DNA of 64,000 nucleotides from Mycobacterium sp. IDR2000157661 (GTDB lineage: Bacteria; Actinomycetota; Actinomycetes; Mycobacteriales; Mycobacteriaceae), in NCBI RefSeq assembly GCF_022317005.1, contig NZ_CP081006.1, forward strand, positions 930,001 through 994,000, given 5' to 3'. The notes beneath the pieces are model-generated. The model was not told the DNA's origin. It saw only the letters and a program-made list of their open reading frames with translations, and searched no databases. Position 1 is the stretch's first letter. Each line of letters opens with the position of its first letter. Of this stretch, positions 35,386 to 45,121 are shown piece by piece. A program made the position numbers and the translations under genes.

Positions 35386-35877
35386 ATGGCGGATTCATCG
35401 TTCGACGTCGTCAGCAAGGTCGACCGCCAGGAGGTCGACAATGCCTTGAACCAGGCCGCCAAAGAGCTGGCCACGCGGTTCGACTTCCGCGGCACCGACA
35501 CATCCATCGAATGGCAGGGCGAGGAGACGGTCGTACTCACCTCCTCCACCGAGGAGCGGGTCAAGGCGGCCGTCGACGTCTTCAAGGAGAAGCTTGTCCG
35601 CCGCGACATCTCGATGAAGGCCTTCGACGCCGGTGACCCGCAGGCCTCGGGCAAGACCTACAAGGTCAGCGGTCAGATCAAACAAGGCATCACCAGCGAG
35701 CAGGCCAAGAAAATCACCAAGCTCATCCGCGACGAGGGCCCCAAGGGCGTCAAGGCGCAGATCCAGGGCGAGGAGATCCGCGTCAGCTCCAAGAAGCGCG
35801 ACGACCTGCAGGCGGTCATCGCGCTGCTGAAGGGGGCCGACCTCGACGTGGCGCTGCAGTTCGTCAACTACCGCTGA
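35386..35877 (+). CDS. yajQ: YajQ family (UPF0234) nucleotide-binding protein
   Basis: A 163-residue protein with the family start [21 protein letters not shown] and end [12 protein letters not shown]. YajQ relatives bind nucleotides, and a Xanthomonas member binds cyclic di-GMP. AGGAGG stands 8 bases before the ATG. The position beside gpsA matches the remembered Rv0566c neighbourhood. Confidence 0.95.
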   Translation: MADSSFDVVSKVDRQEVDNALNQAAKELATRFDFRGTDTSIEWQGEETVVLTSSTEERVKAAVDVFKEKLVRRDISMKAFDAGDPQASGKTYKVSGQIKQGITSEQAKKITKLIRDEGPKGVKAQIQGEEIRVSSKKRDDLQAVIALLKGADLDVALQFVNYR

Positions 35878-35940
35878 CCCGCAGTCGCGAGAGAGACACC
35901 ATGGTCGCGGTTGGACGCCCCGGCACAGCCCTGGTTTCTC

Positions 35941-36009
35941 GCTCGCGAAGGCGAGGGCGGGTCGCTCGCGAAGGCGAGGGCGGGTCGCTCGCAAAGGTGA
36001 GGGCGGGTC
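35941..36009 (+). repeat. Three tandem 23-bp repeats between yajQ and gpsA
   Basis: Unit GCTCGCGAAGGCGAGGGCGGGTC is repeated at 35941, 35964 and 35987; the third copy has two changes. Each unit contains a small hairpin, CTCGC-GAAG-GCGAG. In the third copy the stem is kept because the C-to-T change still allows a G-U pair. It lies just before the gpsA start and could be translated if an upstream GTG/ATG (for example 35901) were used. Confidence 0.85.
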
Positions 36010-36056
36010 GTCGCAAATCGGCCCTCGAACTGGCCTGCGGTCATACGCTGATCGGC

Positions 36057-37082
36057 ATGGCACCTGCGCAACGCGAACCCAAGGTCGTCGTTCTGGGCGG
36101 AGGCTCCTGGGGCACCACGGTCGCCTCCATCTGCGCGCGCCGCGGCCCCACCCTGCAGTGGGTGCGCTCGGAGGACACCGCCACCGACATCAACGAGAAC
36201 CACTGCAACTCCAAGTACCTCGGCAACGAGGTCGTCCTGCCGGAGAGCTTGAAGGCCACCACCGACTTCACAGAGGCGGCCACGTGCGCCGACGTCATCG
36301 TCATGGGCGTGCCGTCGCACGGCTTCCGTGCCGTGCTCACCGAACTGGCCAAGGAGCTGCGGCCGTGGGTGCCGGTGGTGTCGTTGGTCAAAGGCCTCGA
36401 GCAGGGCACCAACTACCGGATGTCACAGGTCGTCGACGAGGTGCTGCCCGGGCATCCGGCCGGCATCCTGGCCGGGCCGAACATCGCCCGCGAGGTGGCC
36501 GAGGGGTACGCCGCCGCGGCAGTCCTCGCGATGCCCGACCAGCGCCTCGCGGCAAACCTGGCCCAGCTGTTCCGCACCAAGCGTTTTCGCACCTACACCA
36601 CCGACGATGTCGTGGGCGTGGAGATGGCGGGCGCGCTGAAGAACGTCTACGCCATCGCTGTCGGCATGGGTTACTCGCTGGGCATCGGCGAGAACACGCG
36701 CGCCATGGTGATCGCGCGGGCGGTGCGGGAGATGTCCAAGCTCGGCGAGGCGGTCGGTGGACACCGCGACACCTTCGCCGGCCTGGCCGGCATGGGCGAC
36801 CTCATCGTCACGTGCACCAGCCAGCGCAGCCGCAACCGGCACGTCGGCGAGCAACTGGGCGCGGGCAAGCCGATCGACGAGATCATCGGGTCGATGAACC
36901 AGGTCGCCGAGGGCGTCAAGGCCGCAAGCGTCATCATGGAGTTCGCCGACAAGTACGGCATCAACATGCCGATCGCCCGCGAGGTCGACGGTGTCATCAA
37001 CCACGGCTCAACCGTCGAGCAGGCCTACCGCGGGCTGGTCGCGGAGAAGCCCGGGCACGAGGTCTACGGCGCGGGTTTCTGA
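36057..37082 (+). CDS. gpsA: NAD(P)-dependent glycerol-3-phosphate dehydrogenase
   Basis: A 341-residue enzyme making glycerol 3-phosphate for phospholipids. Motifs: N-terminal VVVLGGGSWGTT, GVPSHGFR, LVKGLEQGTNYRMSQV, AGPNIAREVAEGYAA with NAYAIAVG-type NVYAIAVGMGY, and LAGMGDLIVTCTS. The ATG at 36057 sits at the family start; the frame stays open upstream through the tandem repeat. Matches remembered gpdA1 (Rv0564c) context. Confidence 0.96.
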   Translation: MAPAQREPKVVVLGGGSWGTTVASICARRGPTLQWVRSEDTATDINENHCNSKYLGNEVVLPESLKATTDFTEAATCADVIVMGVPSHGFRAVLTELAKELRPWVPVVSLVKGLEQGTNYRMSQVVDEVLPGHPAGILAGPNIAREVAEGYAAAAVLAMPDQRLAANLAQLFRTKRFRTYTTDDVVGVEMAGALKNVYAIAVGMGYSLGIGENTRAMVIARAVREMSKLGEAVGGHRDTFAGLAGMGDLIVTCTSQRSRNRHVGEQLGAGKPIDEIIGSMNQVAEGVKAASVIMEFADKYGINMPIAREVDGVINHGSTVEQAYRGLVAEKPGHEVYGAGF

Positions 37083-37086
37083 GCGC

Positions 37087-37626
37087 TCAGTTGAAATACG
37101 GGTTCGTGCCCTCGGGCCGGTCCAGCAGCGGGTTCGTCGGGTTCAGAATGAAGCTGCCCGCCGGGCTGAGGACGAAACCCGACTGGTTGCGGGTGTCGAC
37201 GCACGATGTCCCTCCTGTGTCGACGCCGCAGCTGACCGTCTGGTAGCTGATCCGCGAACCCACCGGTAGCGGCTTCACCTCGCCCATCCCGGGAAACACG
37301 TCGGCGTTGGCGTTGGCGAAGCCCGGGACCCCACCCATCGCGCCGCTCACGAGGTTCGCGTTCTTGGGGGCCGCCGGCAAGGGTCCGCTGCAGCCGTACT
37401 GGCCGGACCGTTGCAGCACACACGTCACCCCGTCCGGAGTCTTGAATGCGTACCACTGGCCATCCATCACCGCGTACTCGGACAGCTTCACCGGCGCGAG
37501 CGCGTTGACGTTGGGCAGCGGCGGCCGTGGCGGCGGTTCGGGTGGCTGGGCTCCGGCGATGCCCGGCACGCCGATGAGGGCCGCGCCCGCAGAGCCGAGG
37601 ACGCCGATCAGGACTCTGTTCAGCAC
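37087..37626 (-). CDS. Exported hypothetical protein
   Basis: About 179 residues. A signal peptide (VLNRVLIGVLGSAGAALIG...IAGA) is followed by a Pro-rich stretch (QPPEPPPRPPLP) and a compact domain with four Cys (GVTCVLQRSG, YGCSGPLP, SCGVDT, SCVDTRN) that could form two disulfides. Mycobacterial secreted protein of unknown function. I choose the GTG at 37626 because it starts directly at the signal peptide; the ATG at 37674 would add 16 residues. Confidence 0.75.
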   Translation of the reverse strand: MLNRVLIGVLGSAGAALIGVPGIAGAQPPEPPPRPPLPNVNALAPVKLSEYAVMDGQWYAFKTPDGVTCVLQRSGQYGCSGPLPAAPKNANLVSGAMGGVPGFANANADVFPGMGEVKPLPVGSRISYQTVSCGVDTGGTSCVDTRNQSGFVLSPAGSFILNPTNPLLDRPEGTNPYFN

Positions 37627-37718
37627 GGTGCACACCCTAAGGGGTTTGTTCGCGACTCGCAGCACACCCGGCACATCGGCGCAGGTCGAACGGGCGTTAC
37701 CAGGGTCGGCCGGCGGCG

Positions 37719-38603
37719 CTAGTAGTACTGGCCGGGGCCCCGGCCCGCCATCGCCTCCAGTCGCGCGATGCGGTCGGCCATCGGCGGGTGCGTCGCGAAC
37801 AGCTTGCCGATCTTCTCGCCGGCGCGGAACGGGTTGGCGATCATCAGGTGGGCCTGGTCGGCGAGCTTCGGATCCGGCGGAAGCGGCGCCTGCTCGACAC
37901 CGGAGCTGATCTTGCGCAACGCGCTGGCGAGTGCGAGCGGATCACCGGTGAGCTCGGCGCCGGACTGGTCGGCCTGATATTCCCGCGACCGGGAGACGGC
38001 CAGCCGGATCACCGTCGCCGCGATCGGGCCGAGCAACGAAACCAACAGGATCGCAAACGGATTCGTGCCACCGTCACGGTTGCCACCGAACAGCGCGGCG
38101 AAGTACGCGATGTTGGCAAGCGCGGTGATGACAGCGGCCATCGCACCGGCGACGCTCGAGATCAAGATGTCGCGGTTGTAGACGTGGCTCAGCTCGTGGC
38201 CGAGCACGGCTCGCAGTTCGCGTTCGTTGAGGATCTGCAGGATGCCCGTGGTGCAGCACACCGCGGCGTTGCGCGGGTTGCGTCCGGTGGCGAAGGCGTT
38301 CGGCGCGGCGGTGTCGCTGATGTAGAGCCGCGGCATCGGCTGGCGCGCGGTGGTCGCCAGTTCGCGCACGATGCGGTACATCACCGGCGCCTGCATCTCG
38401 GTGACGGGCTGGGCGTGCATGGCCCGCAGCGAGATCTTGTCGCTGTTGAAGTACATGTAGGCGTTCATGCCGACGGCGAACAGCACGGCCAAACCGATCA
38501 GAGCGGTGTTCCGAAACATCGCCGCGATGGCCACTATCAGCGCAGAGAACCCCACCAGCAGCGCGAACGTCTTGGCGGTGTTCGCGTGCGGATGCCACGT
38601 CAT
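37719..38603 (-). CDS. htpX: Membrane zinc metalloprotease HtpX (M48B)
   Basis: A 294-residue integral membrane protease for quality control of membrane proteins. The zinc motif is HELSH (in [12 protein letters not shown]), with a downstream Glu ligand in SREYQAD. Two N-terminal and two central membrane segments are present. GAGGAGG precedes the ATG. Gene order grcC1-htpX on one strand matches remembered Rv0562-Rv0563. Confidence 0.95.
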   Translation of the reverse strand: MTWHPHANTAKTFALLVGFSALIVAIAAMFRNTALIGLAVLFAVGMNAYMYFNSDKISLRAMHAQPVTEMQAPVMYRIVRELATTARQPMPRLYISDTAAPNAFATGRNPRNAAVCCTTGILQILNERELRAVLGHELSHVYNRDILISSVAGAMAAVITALANIAYFAALFGGNRDGGTNPFAILLVSLLGPIAATVIRLAVSRSREYQADQSGAELTGDPLALASALRKISSGVEQAPLPPDPKLADQAHLMIANPFRAGEKIGKLFATHPPMADRIARLEAMAGRGPGQYY

Positions 38604-38684
38604 CGCGCCTCCTCCTCAGTCAGATCCTGTCGAAACGAGGACTTCGCAGACTCAACGCTTAGCCGGGCTTCACAGGTTCCGTGC

Positions 38685-39692
38685 TCAGCCGTGACGGTTG
38701 ACCGTGTAGTCGACGAGCGTCGCCAGCGCGTGGCGACCGGGGCCTTCCGGCAGGTTGGCCAGTTCCTCGCGGGCTTGTGCGGCGTACTGCGCGACGGTCT
38801 CCTTGGCCTTGACGATGCCCTCGGACGCCCGCAGCAGCCGCAACGCCTCGGCGACGTCGTCGTCGTTGTCGACGGGCCCGGCCAGCAGCTCGCGCAGCCG
38901 GTCGGCATCCGAGCCGGTTTCGCGCAGCGCGAACAGGACGGGCAGGGTGTGCACGCCCTCGCGCAGGTCGGTGCCGGGCACCTTGCCCGATTCGTCGGCG
39001 TCGCTGTCGATGTCGATGATGTCGTCGGAGATCTGGAACGCGGTGCCGACGATGCCGCCCAGCCGGCTCAGCCGCTCGATCTGCTCCTCACCGGCGCCGG
39101 AGAACGTCGCGCCGAACCGGCCGGACGCCGCGATCAGGCACGCGGTCTTCTCGTAGACGACCTTGAGGTAGTGCTCGACGCTGTCGACGTGGTCGGCGGC
39201 GCCGCGGGTCTCGCGCATCTGCCCGGTCACCAGCTGGGCGAACGTGTCGGCGATGATGCGCACCGCTTCGGGCCCGAGCCGACTGACCAGCCGTGAGGCG
39301 GTGGCGAACAAGTAGTCACCCGCCAGAATCGCGATGTTGTTGCCCCACCGCGCGTTGGCGCTGTCCGCGCCGCGGCGGACCTGCGCCTCGTCCATGACGT
39401 CGTCGTGGTAGAGCGTCGCCAGGTGCACCAGTTCGATGACGGCGCCTGCGACGGTGACCTGCCACGCCTCGGGCTCGGGGCCCAGCTGGGCGGACAGCAC
39501 GGTGAACAGCGGGCGGAACCGTTTCCCGCCCGCCTGGAACAGATGCTGGACGGCGTCGGCCATCAGCTCGTCGGCTTTGCCCAGCTCAGTGGCCATCAGC
39601 TCCTCGATGCGGGCCACGCCGTCGCGGACGTCCTGCGCGAAAGCGGGGTTTCCGAAGTCGACGCCTGCCACCACGGTCGCCGGTGTCCTCAC
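38685..39692 (-). CDS. grcC1: Long-chain polyprenyl diphosphate synthase
   Basis: A 335-residue trans-prenyltransferase. The first Asp-rich motif is DDVMD (after LYHDDVMDEAQ) and the second is DDIID (QISDDIIDIDSD), with GGKRFRP upstream. By length and context it is the GrcC1-type enzyme, which would make the isoprenoid side chain for menaquinone. GTG at 39692 is used. It is divergent from menJ with 63 bases between, so the two menaquinone genes share a promoter region. Confidence 0.92.
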   Translation of the reverse strand: MRTPATVVAGVDFGNPAFAQDVRDGVARIEELMATELGKADELMADAVQHLFQAGGKRFRPLFTVLSAQLGPEPEAWQVTVAGAVIELVHLATLYHDDVMDEAQVRRGADSANARWGNNIAILAGDYLFATASRLVSRLGPEAVRIIADTFAQLVTGQMRETRGAADHVDSVEHYLKVVYEKTACLIAASGRFGATFSGAGEEQIERLSRLGGIVGTAFQISDDIIDIDSDADESGKVPGTDLREGVHTLPVLFALRETGSDADRLRELLAGPVDNDDDVAEALRLLRASEGIVKAKETVAQYAAQAREELANLPEGPGRHALATLVDYTVNRHG

Positions 39693-39755
39693 ACTGCCAA
39701 CATACTGGGAACCATGGACGGTTCGGCGGGCAGGAGCGATGCGACCGGGGGATCG

Positions 39756-40970
39756 ATGAAGGCTGACGTGGTGGTCGTCGGGGCAGGACCGGCGGGTTCG
39801 GCGGCCGCCGCATGGGCCGCGCGTGCAGGCCGCGACGTGCTCGTGGTCGATTCGGCGCAGTTCCCGCGCGACAAGGCCTGCGGTGACGGCCTCACCCCGC
39901 GTGCGGTGCAGGAGATGCAGCGGCTCGGGCTGGGTCCGTGGCTGGCCGGCCGGGTGCAGCACCGCGGGTTGCGGCTGTCGGGCTTCGGCGCCGACGTCGA
40001 GATCGAGTGGCCGGGTCCGTCGTTTCCGGCTACGTCCAGCGCGGTGCCGCGACTCGAGCTCGACGACCGCATCCGGATGGTCGCCGCCGACGACGGCGCC
40101 AAGATGCTGCTGGGCACCAAAGCCGTTGGAGTCGAGCATGACTCGTCGGGCCGAGTGTCGTCGGTGCGCCTGGACTCGGGGGCCGCGATCAGCTGCACGG
40201 AACTCATCGTGGCCGACGGTGCACGCTCGACGCTGGGCCGGGCGCTGGGCCGGCGGTGGCATCAGGAGACGGTGTACGGCGTCGCGGTCCGCGGGTACAT
40301 CGCCACGCCGCGGGCCGGCGAGCCGTGGATCACGTCGCACCTGGAATTGCGCTCGCCCGAGGGTGAAGTGCTGCCCGGTTACGGCTGGATCTTCCCGCTG
40401 GGCAACGGCGAGGTGAACATCGGCGTCGGAGCGCTGGCCACCGCGAAGCGGCCCGCGGACGCGGCCCTGCGGCCGTTGATGTCGTACTACACCGGCCTGC
40501 GTCGCGAGGAATGGGCGTTCGTCGGCGAACCGAGGGCCGGGCTGTCCGCGCTGCTGCCGATGGGCGGCGCCGTGTCCGGGGTGGCCGGACCGAACTGGAT
40601 GCTGATCGGGGACGCCGCGGCCTGCGTCAACCCACTCAACGGCGAGGGCATCGACTACGGCCTGGAGACGGGCCGGCTGGCGGCCGAACTGCTGGGCTCC
40701 GGCGACCTGACCGCGGCATGGCCCGCGGTGCTCACGGAGCACTACGCACGCGGGTTCTCCGTCGCGCGACGGTTGGCGCTGTTGTTGACGATCCCGCGGT
40801 TCCTGCCTGCGACGGGACCGCTGGCCATGCGCTCACGGTTCCTGATGACCTTCGCGGTGCGCGTGATGGGCAACTTCGTCACCGAGGAGGACGAGGACTG
40901 GGTCGCCCGGGTGTGGCGCGGCGCCGGGCTGCTGTCGCGGCGCATCGACGAGCGTCCACCGTTTCGCTAG
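39756..40970 (+). CDS. menJ: Menaquinone reductase MenJ (geranylgeranyl reductase family)
   Basis: An FAD enzyme that saturates one isoprene unit of menaquinone-9. About 404 residues. The FAD motif is VVVVGAGPAGSAAAAW, then FPRDKACGDGLTPRAV, and GDAAACVNPLNGEGIDYGLETGRLAA near residue 285. The sequence is close to remembered Rv0561c throughout. ATG at 39756 follows GGGGGATCG and gives the family length; ATG 39714 would add 14 residues. Confidence 0.95.
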   Translation: MKADVVVVGAGPAGSAAAAWAARAGRDVLVVDSAQFPRDKACGDGLTPRAVQEMQRLGLGPWLAGRVQHRGLRLSGFGADVEIEWPGPSFPATSSAVPRLELDDRIRMVAADDGAKMLLGTKAVGVEHDSSGRVSSVRLDSGAAISCTELIVADGARSTLGRALGRRWHQETVYGVAVRGYIATPRAGEPWITSHLELRSPEGEVLPGYGWIFPLGNGEVNIGVGALATAKRPADAALRPLMSYYTGLRREEWAFVGEPRAGLSALLPMGGAVSGVAGPNWMLIGDAAACVNPLNGEGIDYGLETGRLAAELLGSGDLTAAWPAVLTEHYARGFSVARRLALLLTIPRFLPATGPLAMRSRFLMTFAVRVMGNFVTEEDEDWVARVWRGAGLLSRRIDERPPFR

Positions 40971-41191
40971 GCCGCCGGGCCGCCGGGTCCGCGCCTGTCC
41001 GGTTGCGTCGTCGCGGTCAGCCACAGCGCGATCAACACGTCGGCGGCGGTGATGAACAGCCCCCACCAGTAGGCCCACTTCAGGGTCGGGTCGGGCTGGG
41101 CCGCGAAGTACAGAACCAAGAAGATCGGGCCGACGATGCCGAACACCAGGGTCATGCCCTGGAAGGCGACGTAGCGCTTGAAGGTGGCCAT
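40967..41191 (-). CDS. Small two-span membrane protein
   Basis: A 74-residue protein starting MATFKRYVAFQGM with two membrane segments (LVFGIVGPIFLVLYFAA and WGLFITAADVLIALWL) and a Gly/Pro/Arg tail. It converges on menJ with a 4-base overlap. No known family; it may be a conserved actinobacterial envelope protein. Confidence 0.65.
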   Translation of the reverse strand: MATFKRYVAFQGMTLVFGIVGPIFLVLYFAAQPDPTLKWAYWWGLFITAADVLIALWLTATTQPDRRGPGGPAA

Positions 41192-41212
41192 TTCGGGTGA
41201 ACAATAACGCGT

Positions 41213-41665
41213 ATGGTCGATGTCTACCGGGCGCCGATGCGATCGCGGGACGACCGGGTGAACCCTCAGGCTTCGCTGGAGCGCGCGCTGCGGTCGAACC
41301 TCGTCGGGTTCGGATGCGCCGGAGCGGATCACCGCCTGCCGCGCCGCATCGAGCGACTCGCCGATGTCGCCGACGGATCCTTCGTCTGGACCCGAGACGC
41401 CGACGGGCGATACTGGCTCGGGCGCATCACGGGTGCCTACTTCCACGACGACTCGGTAGCGGCCGCCGCCGTAGACGTCGTGCATGTGCGGCCGTGCCGG
41501 TGGACCGACGAGCCGGTGCCCGAACCCCTTGTCCCGCCGGCGGTGGTTGCGACGTTCGGACGGGGTGGCCGCAACTTTCAGCAGACCCATTCGCCGACCG
41601 TCGGCGCCGAGACCGCCCGAGCGTGGGATTGTGTTGTGAGTCAAGCTAATTGTAAGCCGCACTAG
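41213..41665 (+). CDS. Conserved hypothetical protein with small beta-domain look
   Basis: A 150-residue soluble protein. The central section alternates short strands (GSFVWTRDADGRYWLGRITG, AVDVVHVRPCRW) and ends PPAVVATFGRGGRNFQQTH. The pattern suggests a small beta-barrel followed by helices, perhaps a nucleic-acid-binding or adaptor module. I do not recognise a named family. Start ATG at 41213, 21 bases from the divergent small membrane protein. Confidence 0.65.
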   Translation: MVDVYRAPMRSRDDRVNPQASLERALRSNLVGFGCAGADHRLPRRIERLADVADGSFVWTRDADGRYWLGRITGAYFHDDSVAAAAVDVVHVRPCRWTDEPVPEPLVPPAVVATFGRGGRNFQQTHSPTVGAETARAWDCVVSQANCKPH

Positions 41666-41744
41666 ACGAGCTGTTCATGTCCGCACCACGGGACTACTCT
41701 GACCGTATCCAGCGTTGATCATCGCATCGACGGAAGGAACCACG

Positions 41745-41969
41745 ATGCGCGGTCCGACATTACGAACGGCGTTCGCCGCGATTGCCGTCGCGGCCGCCAC
41801 GCTGGGTCCGGTGCCCACGGCCGCGGCGGCGCCGATCGGTCCGTGCGAGAACGTCACCTACGCCGGTATGTGCGACGTACAACGTGATGAACCGAACCGT
41901 CCGTCGCAGCAGGGGATGGGTGAAGTGCTACTGCCCGACGGGAACAACGTCGTGCAGACCGTCGGCTAG
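41745..41969 (+). CDS. Small secreted protein
   Basis: A 74-residue protein. A clean signal peptide (LRTAFAAIAVAAATLGPVPTA, cleavage after AAA) leaves about 45 residues with two Cys (GPCENVTYAGMC) that could form a disulfide. GGAAGGAA stands before the ATG at 41745. Function unknown. Its stop overlaps the end of a pseudogene on the other strand. Confidence 0.75.
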   Translation: MRGPTLRTAFAAIAVAAATLGPVPTAAAAPIGPCENVTYAGMCDVQRDEPNRPSQQGMGEVLLPDGNNVVQTVG

Positions 41970-42331
41970 CCAAGCGATTTCGCGAAGCCGCTGACGTCAC
42001 GGATCGAAGCGTCGAAGACCTCCGGCATGAAGGCGCCCTATGGCAGGTCGCCGCCGTGGCAGGTGCCCGCGACCACGTCCTGCCGCGGGCACGCTCGTGC
42101 GCAACAGACGGCGGTAGTACTTCAGGCTCTCGTCACGCAACGAGTCGAGCTCGTTGACCGAAATCACCTGCGGCGGAAGGCCCGTCAGCTCGTCGTGGCG
42201 AGTCGACCGTCAGCGGCGCGGCAGGAAGGCGGCCGTCGAGGCCGAAAGGAGCGAAGGTCGTTGACCGTTTGCGGATCGGAGCGGGGGGTCGGTGCCCAGG
42301 GTGCAGTCGGGTCGGCCAGACGTCCGTACAT
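41966..42331 (-). pseudogene. Alpha/beta hydrolase (fold-3 esterase, Lip type), internally deleted and frameshifted
   Basis: Minus strand: ATG at 42331 begins an N-terminus of the family (MYGRLADPTAPWAPTP, DPQTVNDLRSF). After a one-base shift it continues [17 protein letters not shown], then jumps to the family C-terminus [43 protein letters not shown] and [13 protein letters not shown], ending at the stop at 41966. The whole middle, including the GDSAGG nucleophile region and some 200 residues, is missing, and a further disruption follows GGDLP. This explains the otherwise empty 392 bases between the secreted-protein gene and menG. Confidence 0.78.
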
Positions 42332-42361
42332 GTCGCGACGGTACAACTTCAGACGCGGGTT

Positions 42362-43048
42362 TCAGCGCTTGATGGCGGCGTGCAGAGCGACGATGCCGCC
42401 GGAGAGGTTGCGCCACCGCACCGCCGACCAGCCCGCGTCGGCGATCCGGCGCGCGAGGTCGGCCTGATCGGGCCAGGCGCGGATCGACTCCGCGAGATAG
42501 ACGTAGGCCTCCGGGTTCGACGACACCGCGCGCGCGATTCTCGGCAGCGCCTGCATCAGGTACTCCTTGTACGCCGTGGCGAACAGGCGGTTGGTGGGCG
42601 TGGAGAACTCGCATACCACCAAGCGGCCGCCCGGCCGGGTGACTCGCGCCATCTCCTTGAGGCCCGCGGTGTGGTCGACGACGTTGCGCAGCCCGAAGCT
42701 GATCGTCACCGCGTCGAACACGCCGTCGGCGAACGGCAGCCGCGTCGCATCGCCCGCAACCTTGAGGACGCGGCGGTCACTTCCCGCGGCGAGCATCCCG
42801 ACCGAGAAGTCCGCCGCCACGCACCAGGCACCAGACGCCGCGAGTTCGACCGTGGAAACCGCGGTGCCCGCGGCTAGGTCGAGCACCTTGTCGCCCGGCC
42901 CGATCCCCAGTGCCGCGCGCGTCGCCCGGCGCCAGAACCGGTCCTGGCCCAGCGACAGCACGGTGTTGGTCAGGTCGTACCGCCGCGCCACCGCGTCGAA
43001 CATCGACGCCACGTCGCGTGGGTCCTTCTCCAACGTTGCGCGGCTCAT
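42362..43048 (-). CDS. menG: Demethylmenaquinone methyltransferase (MenG/UbiE)
   Basis: The SAM-dependent last step of menaquinone synthesis. It has 228 residues: [26 protein letters not shown] at the start, SAM site [11 protein letters not shown], and [14 protein letters not shown] at 43048. Position beside mgtA matches remembered Rv0558. Confidence 0.95.
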   Translation of the reverse strand: MSRATLEKDPRDVASMFDAVARRYDLTNTVLSLGQDRFWRRATRAALGIGPGDKVLDLAAGTAVSTVELAASGAWCVAADFSVGMLAAGSDRRVLKVAGDATRLPFADGVFDAVTISFGLRNVVDHTAGLKEMARVTRPGGRLVVCEFSTPTNRLFATAYKEYLMQALPRIARAVSSNPEAYVYLAESIRAWPDQADLARRIADAGWSAVRWRNLSGGIVALHAAIKR

Positions 43049-43109
43049 GCAGCCACCGTAGCGGTGCCGGTTGCGGGACCGCCGGGCCATCGGCAGGGTC
43101 GGTGGCTGC

Positions 43110-44315
43110 CTACGCACTCTCGATGCGGCGTGAGCGTGCGCGCGCTGCCGGAATCCTGCGGCGGGTCGGGTGCAGACACGCACGTTCGCGGGAATTGGGT
43201 TCGCGGGAATTGGTGATGACGTCGTCGTAATGGGCGAGCAGTTCGTCGCAGATGGCCGGCCAGGTCCGGCTGAGCACGCTGCGGCGGGCCGCCACCGAAT
43301 ACCGTTGCCGTTCGGCGATCAGGTGATCGACCGACTCGGGCAGCCTGGCCTCGAACTCGTCGACCGCCAACAGCAACCCGGTGCGATAGGGCGCGACGAG
43401 GTCACGCGGACCGCCGGCGTTCGGTGCGATCACCGGCAAGCCCGAGGCCATCGCCTCCTGCACCGCCTGGCAGAACGTCTCGTGCTCGCCGGGGTGGACG
43501 AACACGTCCATGCTTGCGTAGGCCGCGGCCAGCTCCTCGCCGAAGAGTGCACCGGTGAACACCGCTGTGGGCATGAGGGATTCGAGCTTGGGCCGGTCCA
43601 CGCCGTCACCGACGACCACGATCTGCACGTCGCGGCGGCGGGCCAGCGCGGCGAGACGCTCGACGTGCTTCTCCGGTGCCAACCGTCCGACGAAACCGAC
43701 CACCGGCTTGCCGTTCGGCGACCACCGCTGCCGCAACGCCTCGTCACGCGCCGACGGGGCGAACCCGGTGATGTCGACTCCGCGAGCCCATTTGTACACC
43801 CGCGGAACACGGTGTGCGGTCAGGTTTTCCATCGCTGCCGTCGAGGGGGCCAGGGTGCGGTCTGCATGGCTGTGCAGATGCCGTGTCCACGCCCACGCCG
43901 CGCGCGCGGCGAAGCCGATTCCGTAGCTTTCGGCGAAACCCGCTACGTCCGTTTGGAATACCGCCACCGTCGGCACACCGAGGTAGCGCGCCGCGTGCAA
44001 CCCGCCATAGCCGAGCAGGGCCGGCGAGGCCAGGTGCACCACGTCCGGGCGGAAGCCGCGCAGCACCCCGACCATCCGGGGCCGCGGCACGCCGAGCGGA
44101 AGCGACGTGATCTTCGGGAACATCCGCGACGGCACCCGGTGGACGCGGACTCCGTCGTAGACCTTGTCGGCGGCCGGGTCGCCGCGCGGGGTGTCCGGGG
44201 CGATGATGAGGGCTTCGTCACCGGTGCGGCGGAGATGCTCGACCACCCGCAGCACCGAGTTGGTGACACCGTTGACATTCGGGAGGAACGACTCTGCGAC
44301 GATTGCAACGCGCAC
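43110..44315 (-). CDS. mgtA: GDP-mannose-dependent alpha-mannosyltransferase, GT4 (MgtA type)
   Basis: A 401-residue GT-B enzyme. The N-terminal [18 protein letters not shown], the domain junction [14 protein letters not shown], and the nucleotide-sugar EX7E-like [19 protein letters not shown] are characteristic. The M. tuberculosis orthologue adds mannose to a glucuronosyl diacylglycerol. The C-terminal 25 residues (after HYDDVIT) are Arg-rich and beyond the family end, generated in part by a 15-bp direct repeat at 43185-43213 that encodes repeated NSRE-type residues. Confidence 0.92.
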   Translation of the reverse strand: MRVAIVAESFLPNVNGVTNSVLRVVEHLRRTGDEALIIAPDTPRGDPAADKVYDGVRVHRVPSRMFPKITSLPLGVPRPRMVGVLRGFRPDVVHLASPALLGYGGLHAARYLGVPTVAVFQTDVAGFAESYGIGFAARAAWAWTRHLHSHADRTLAPSTAAMENLTAHRVPRVYKWARGVDITGFAPSARDEALRQRWSPNGKPVVGFVGRLAPEKHVERLAALARRRDVQIVVVGDGVDRPKLESLMPTAVFTGALFGEELAAAYASMDVFVHPGEHETFCQAVQEAMASGLPVIAPNAGGPRDLVAPYRTGLLLAVDEFEARLPESVDHLIAERQRYSVAARRSVLSRTWPAICDELLAHYDDVITNSREPNSRERACLHPTRRRIPAARARSRRIESA

Positions 44316-44449
44316 GCCCGAATGGTTTCAGCGGAGCCTGTCGGCAAGGTTGCGCCCAGGAATATGTCATGCGAAAACCTCGTGCCGGTGATCGCCGCTC
44401 CGGTGGTGTCGGCGTCGCGTAGGGTGCGCACCAAAGAAGGGCGGTTGAC

Positions 44450-45121
44450 ATGCGGATTCACCGTGTGGTGGCGGTGCTGGTGCTGACCGTTTCGCTCGCC
44501 GCCGCCGGCTGCACGAAACAGGTCACCGGCACCGCGCAACGCGACCCCGCGCAACCGCCGCTCACCGTCAGCGACGACGGGTTCGGCATCGTTGCCGGGT
44601 TCGACGACGCCCCGGCACGCATCGAGATCTTCACCGAACCGCAGTGCAGCCACTGCGCGGACCTGCAGGCCGACTTCGGCGACCAGCTGGCCTACTACAT
44701 CGGCATCGGGCAGCTCAAGGTCACCTACCGGCCGATGATCTTCCTCGACGACGTCGACGACGGCCACTCGGCGCGGGTCAGCAACGCGATGTTCCTGGCG
44801 GCCGACACCGAAGCGACCGGCACCCAGTTCCAGCGCTTCGTCGAAGAGCTCTGGTCACACCAGGAACCCGGCGGCCCCGGCCCCAGTGACGACGAGATGG
44901 CCGACATGGCCGAGGCGGCGGGCATGCCTGCCGACGCCGTCGAGCGGATCGCCGGCGGCGGGTCCGCGGTGAACATCGCGGAGATGGACGTCGCCAACTT
45001 CGACTACTTGTACGACGTCGACCCGCTGACCACCGGGACGCCAACGGTTTTCGATGCGGCGGCCGACGAGAAGCTCGACATCTACGACGACAACTGGCTG
45101 AGCAGGCTCATCAGCCGCTGA
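44450..45121 (+). CDS. DsbA/thioredoxin-like lipoprotein
   Basis: A 223-residue extracytoplasmic protein with lipobox AAAGC (Cys21) and a thioredoxin-fold active site CSHC in FTEPQCSHCADLQ. A helical insert follows, and a late GTPTVFD carries the cis-Pro segment of DsbA-like proteins. It probably forms or reduces disulfides in exported proteins. ATG 44450. It converges on the DUF3592-like gene with an 11-base overlap. Confidence 0.9.
   Translation: MRIHRVVAVLVLTVSLAAAGCTKQVTGTAQRDPAQPPLTVSDDGFGIVAGFDDAPARIEIFTEPQCSHCADLQADFGDQLAYYIGIGQLKVTYRPMIFLDDVDDGHSARVSNAMFLAADTEATGTQFQRFVEELWSHQEPGGPGPSDDEMADMAEAAGMPADAVERIAGGGSAVNIAEMDVANFDYLYDVDPLTTGTPTVFDAAADEKLDIYDDNWLSRLISR

Noticed and set aside
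39693..40742. Upstream extension of the grcC1 frame
   Set aside because: It would be antisense to menJ; the family start is at the GTG at 39692.
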